A stretch of 33,545 nt of DNA from Nitrospiraceae bacterium UBA6905 (GTDB taxonomy: Bacteria; Nitrospirota; Thermodesulfovibrionia; Thermodesulfovibrionales; UBA6898): NCBI GenBank assembly GCA_002451165.1, contig DKBH01000093.1, forward strand, positions 1 through 33,545, given 5' to 3'. Position 1 is the stretch's first letter. The number at the start of each line of letters is the position of its first letter. The position numbers were made by a program, and so were the translations under genes. Shown piece by piece: positions 30,932-33,545 of the stretch. Under the pieces are notes generated by a model. It did not search any database and was not told where the DNA came from. It worked only from the letters and a program-made list of their open reading frames with translations.

Positions 30932-31135
30932 TTACCCTTTGATCTTGTAGCCTGCCTTGGTAATTGCCCCCTCGATATCCTTCTGAGAGGTTTTTGCATC
31001 ATCAAACTGGACGGTTGCCTTGCCCACCTCAACATTCAGTCCTTGGATACCGGGAAGTGCTTCGATCGCCTTCTTTACTCTCATTACACAATGCATGCAG
31101 GACATGCCATCAATCTGGATCGTTGATTCGGACAT
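30932..31135 (-). CDS. Heavy-metal-associated (CopZ-like) chaperone
   Basis: A 67-aa HMA-domain protein. The metal site is MSCMHC (C13, C16) in the standard loop after the first strand, with the beta-alpha-beta-beta-alpha-beta fold filling the whole length and ending AGYKIKG. It binds Cu(I) or a similar soft metal and passes it to a transporter; no P-type ATPase is in view. AAGGAGAAGGT precedes the ATG. Transcribed towards pheT, with the two stop codons touching and no terminator visible between them. Confidence 0.9.
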   Translation of the reverse strand: MSESTIQIDGMSCMHCVMRVKKAIEALPGIQGLNVEVGKATVQFDDAKTSQKDIEGAITKAGYKIKG

Positions 31136-31454
31136 ACCTTCTCCTTATATTCATCCCGCTGCGTTATCTCCGGCTATCGTAGGTATGGTACGGCAAGGAA
31201 ACATGAAAAAGCAAACAGAGCTGGATGTAGTGTCGGAAGCGCTGATTCAGGCATTGTTGTCAGCTCTGTACCCGGCATCAGGCTGACGTTACATTATGAC
31301 ATTATGCGCTCGTACAAGGATTTTATGGATTCCGTTTCGAACGAGACGTTTACCTTTTATTATCCGATGGTTGCGGCCTCTCTAAAGAGAAAAGGCTGGA
31401 TAAAGAGGGGAATGCTCTGGTAAAATTACACCGATTTTTTTTCATGGAGGCATT
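31136..31454 (+). other. Intergenic stretch before fabG
   Basis: 319 bp between the copper chaperone start and fabG. Two short plus-strand frames are open: 31203-31286 (27 aa, MKKQTELDVVSEALIQALLS...) and 31304-31423 (39 aa, MRSYKDFMDSVSNETFTFYY...). Neither has a good ribosome site and neither is recognised. ACATTATG is repeated twice in tandem at 31291-31306. TAAAAT (31421-31426) with a weak TGGATA 18 bases upstream could be the fabG promoter. The usual plsX-fabH-fabD genes are absent. Confidence 0.45.
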
Positions 31455-32195
31455 ATGGAACTGAAAGGACAAGTCGTCATGGTGACCGGCGGGGCGCGTG
31501 GCATCGGCAGAGCAATAGCCGAGAAATTTGCAGCAAAAGGGGCTGATCTGGTCATTGCGGACGTATCTATCCAGAGCGCAGAGGAGACTGCGCAAGAACT
31601 TTCACAAAAAGGGGTCAGAGTCAAAGCCGCGAATCTTGACGTCTCTAAGTCTCTTGATGTTACTAGGGTCTTTGCCGACGTGATGAAGGAGTTCGGCAGG
31701 CTTGATGTGTTGGTCAACAATGCCGGCATTACACGAGATAGCTTGCTGTTACGGATGAAGGAGGAGGACTGGGACCTTGTTCTCGGGATTAACCTGAAAG
31801 GGGCGTTTCTCTGTTCAAAAGAGGCAGTTAAGGTAATGGTAAAACAGCGCTACGGCAGAATCGTCAATATCGCATCGGTTGTGGCTTTCATGGGGAATCC
31901 GGGGCAGGCGAACTACAGCGCATCGAAGGCTGGTATCATCGGCCTTACCAAGACCACGGCACGGGAATATGCCAACCGGGGTATAACGGTGAATGCAGTC
32001 GCTCCGGGGTTCATCTCCACAGCGATGACTGATGCGCTGAGTGAAAATATCAAACAGGAAATGTTACAATCAATACCTATCGGAAAGTTCGGTTCTGTTG
32101 ATGATGTCGCCCATGCGGTCGTTTTCTTTGCAGAGCCGGGAAACGGATATATCACTGGTCAGGTAATCCATGTGAATGGGGGCATGTATATGTAA
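31455..32195 (+). CDS. fabG: 3-oxoacyl-[acyl-carrier-protein] reductase
   Basis: Short-chain dehydrogenase (246 aa) reducing 3-oxoacyl-ACP with NADPH in fatty acid elongation. Nucleotide site TGGARGIGRAIA, NNAGITRDSLLLRM (catalytic Asn region), SVVAFMGNPGQANYSASKAG (Ser-Tyr-Lys) and the ending GQVIHVNGGMYM are all canonical. GGAGG lies 6 bases upstream of the ATG. First of the fabG-acpP-fabF group. Confidence 0.95.
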   Translation: MELKGQVVMVTGGARGIGRAIAEKFAAKGADLVIADVSIQSAEETAQELSQKGVRVKAANLDVSKSLDVTRVFADVMKEFGRLDVLVNNAGITRDSLLLRMKEEDWDLVLGINLKGAFLCSKEAVKVMVKQRYGRIVNIASVVAFMGNPGQANYSASKAGIIGLTKTTAREYANRGITVNAVAPGFISTAMTDALSENIKQEMLQSIPIGKFGSVDDVAHAVVFFAEPGNGYITGQVIHVNGGMYM

Positions 32196-32238
32196 ATGTT
32201 GCGCAGATGATGCCTGAAAATTAAATGGAGGTAAGAGA

Positions 32239-32469
32239 ATGGTAGATGAAAAGGTAAAAGAGATTATCGCGAAACAACTTGGCGTGAATGCTGCCGAGAT
32301 CACCCCGGAATCTTCATTTGTAGAAGATCTCGGTGCTGACTCTCTGGATACGGTTGAACTGGTTATGGCATTCGAGGAGGCTTTCAATATCGAGATACCC
32401 GACGAGGATGCTGAAAAGATTCAGAAAGTCAAGGACGCTGTCGAATATATTAAAAACAAACAGGCTTAA
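32239..32469 (+). CDS. acpP: Acyl carrier protein
   Basis: ACP (76 aa), full length. The phosphopantetheine serine is in EDLGADSLDTVELVMAFEE, and the N-terminus (VDEKVKEIIAKQLGV) is typical. Its sequence is strongly acidic as expected. GGAGGT is 7-8 bases upstream. The TAA stop shares its last A with the ATG of fabF. Confidence 0.97.
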   Translation: MVDEKVKEIIAKQLGVNAAEITPESSFVEDLGADSLDTVELVMAFEEAFNIEIPDEDAEKIQKVKDAVEYIKNKQA

Positions 32470-33545
32470 TGCATAGAAGACGCGTCGTAATAACCGGGGT
32501 CGGTCTCGTTACCCCTCTCGGCATTGGCGTCAGGAAAAGCTGGGAAGCGCTTATGGCGGGACGATCGGGCATCCGGAGAATTACCCATTTTGATACAGCG
32601 ATGTTTCCTACCCGAATCGCCGGCGAGGTCCACGGTTTCAATCCTGAAGAGTATATCGAAATCAAAGAGATAAAGAAGATGGATAGGTTTATCCACTTCG
32701 GCATCGCCGCATCGACCATGGCTATGGAAGATGCAGGCCTGAAGATCGATGAAGCAAATGCTCCCCGTTGCGGTGTCTATGTGGGAGCTGGTATGGGAGG
32801 TCTTCCTGCCATTGAGCATTACCACAAAGTTCTGCTTGAAAAAGGGCCGAGGAAGATAACGCCGTTCTTCATCCCCATGCTCATCATCAATCTTGCCGCA
32901 GGACAGATATCGATACGGTTCGGCGCCAAAGGTCCTAATTCTGCTCCGGCCACTGCCTGTGCTACCGGCAGTCATGCAATCGGTGATGCTTTCAAGGTTA
33001 TCCAGCGCGGAGATGCCGACGCCATGATAGCCGGCGGTACCGAAGCGGTGATCACTGCTATGGGCATTGGCGGATTCAATGCGATGAAGGCCCTTTCTAC
33101 GCGGAATGACGATCCGGAAAAGGCGAGCAGGCCCTTTGACCGGGACCGGGACGGTTTTGTTATGGGGGAGGGGGCGGGTATCGTAATCATGGAGGAACTC
33201 GACCATGCGCTTCGGCGTGGTGCGAAAATTTATGCCGAACTGATCGGATACGGTTTGTCGGGTGATGCATACCATATCACGTCGCCTGCACCGGAAGGCG
33301 AAGGCGCTGCCCGCTGTATGGCCATGGCAATTCATGATGCAGGCATTTCTCCGTCGGAGGTCGATTATATCAATGCCCACGGGACTTCGACCAAGCATGG
33401 TGACGAACTTGAAACGCTCGCGATCAAGCATGTTTTCGGAGAGCATGCCTATAAACTGGCCGTGAGCTCAACGAAATCGATGACGGGCCATCTGCTCGGC
33501 GCTGCCGGAGGCGTTGAAGCGGTGATCAGCGTCCTGAGCATCCAT
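32469..33545 (+). CDS. fabF: 3-oxoacyl-[acyl-carrier-protein] synthase II, partial at window end
   Basis: Beta-ketoacyl-ACP synthase II; 359 codons are present and the frame runs off the end (full length is about 410). It starts MHRRRVVITGVGLVTPLG and shows the active cysteine in PATACATGSHAIGDA, the His of INAHGTSTKHGDE, and KSMTGHLLGAAGGVEA with the active Lys and second His. It condenses malonyl-ACP with acyl-ACP. The TAATG overlap with acpP indicates coupled translation. The missing part is only the C-terminus. Confidence 0.95.
   Translation, partial: MHRRRVVITGVGLVTPLGIGVRKSWEALMAGRSGIRRITHFDTAMFPTRIAGEVHGFNPEEYIEIKEIKKMDRFIHFGIAASTMAMEDAGLKIDEANAPRCGVYVGAGMGGLPAIEHYHKVLLEKGPRKITPFFIPMLIINLAAGQISIRFGAKGPNSAPATACATGSHAIGDAFKVIQRGDADAMIAGGTEAVITAMGIGGFNAMKALSTRNDDPEKASRPFDRDRDGFVMGEGAGIVIMEELDHALRRGAKIYAELIGYGLSGDAYHITSPAPEGEGAARCMAMAIHDAGISPSEVDYINAHGTSTKHGDELETLAIKHVFGEHAYKLAVSSTKSMTGHLLGAAGGVEAVISVLSIH

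Overview
The window reads as a contiguous chromosomal segment of a Gram-negative anaerobe or microaerophile with roughly 50% G+C. Evidence for the lifestyle: heptose-based LPS core enzymes; a ferredoxin-dependent 2-oxoacid oxidoreductase with a fused gamma-alpha subunit; an anaerobe-style oxidative stress set (nitroreductase, Tpx, Fe/Mn-SOD, rubrerythrin-like protein); citramalate-type isoleucine synthesis; and a threonine synthase/sulfur carrier/NIL-domain cluster of the kind found in sulfate- or metal-reducing bacteria and archaea. Nitrospirota or Desulfobacterota would fit, but I cannot fix the phylum from this sequence.

Layout. 1-438 is the C-terminal part of mazG. 594-6622 is an amino-acid operon: threonine synthase, a ThiS/MoaD-like sulfur carrier, a NIL-domain protein, an ApgM-type enzyme (possibly a homoserine kinase), aspartate kinase and citramalate synthase. 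6651-8531 is an oxidative-stress operon (nitroreductase, tpx, sod) behind a perfect 19-bp palindrome that overlaps its -35 box; it ends in a bidirectional terminator. 8553-9800 on the minus strand is a radical SAM/SPASM maturase with a 20-residue Cys-rich peptide gene immediately downstream, a probable RiPP system. It is divergent from a nine-cysteine small protein, which is followed by a rubrerythrin-like protein and 2-oxoacid:ferredoxin oxidoreductase alpha and beta. 13296-15544 holds a VOC protein, a membrane-anchored hydrolase, a probable di-heme b membrane protein and a convergent c-type cytochrome.

15608-20526 is an envelope cluster: a heptosyltransferase-GmhB fusion, a second heptosyltransferase, DsrE-like and tiny DsrH-like proteins, and an ArnT/PMT-like glycosyltransferase. 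moeA and tRNA-Val(GAC) follow. Behind the tRNA lies about 700 bp of gene-poor, partly very A+T-rich DNA with hairpins and 25-bp tandem repeats carrying Shine-Dalgarno-like cores, then a secreted repeat protein and a thioredoxin-fold protein. 24607-30931 is the translation operon thrS-infC-rpmI-rplT-pheS-pheT, followed by a convergent copper chaperone and fabG-acpP-fabF, with fabF cut by the window end.

The points most worth a second look are the rSAM/peptide pair, the sulfur-carrier threonine cluster, the non-AUG (ATC) starts of both thrS and infC, a PheT without its usual inserted tRNA-binding domain, the operator in front of the stress operon, and the odd leader of the secreted protein behind tRNA-Val.
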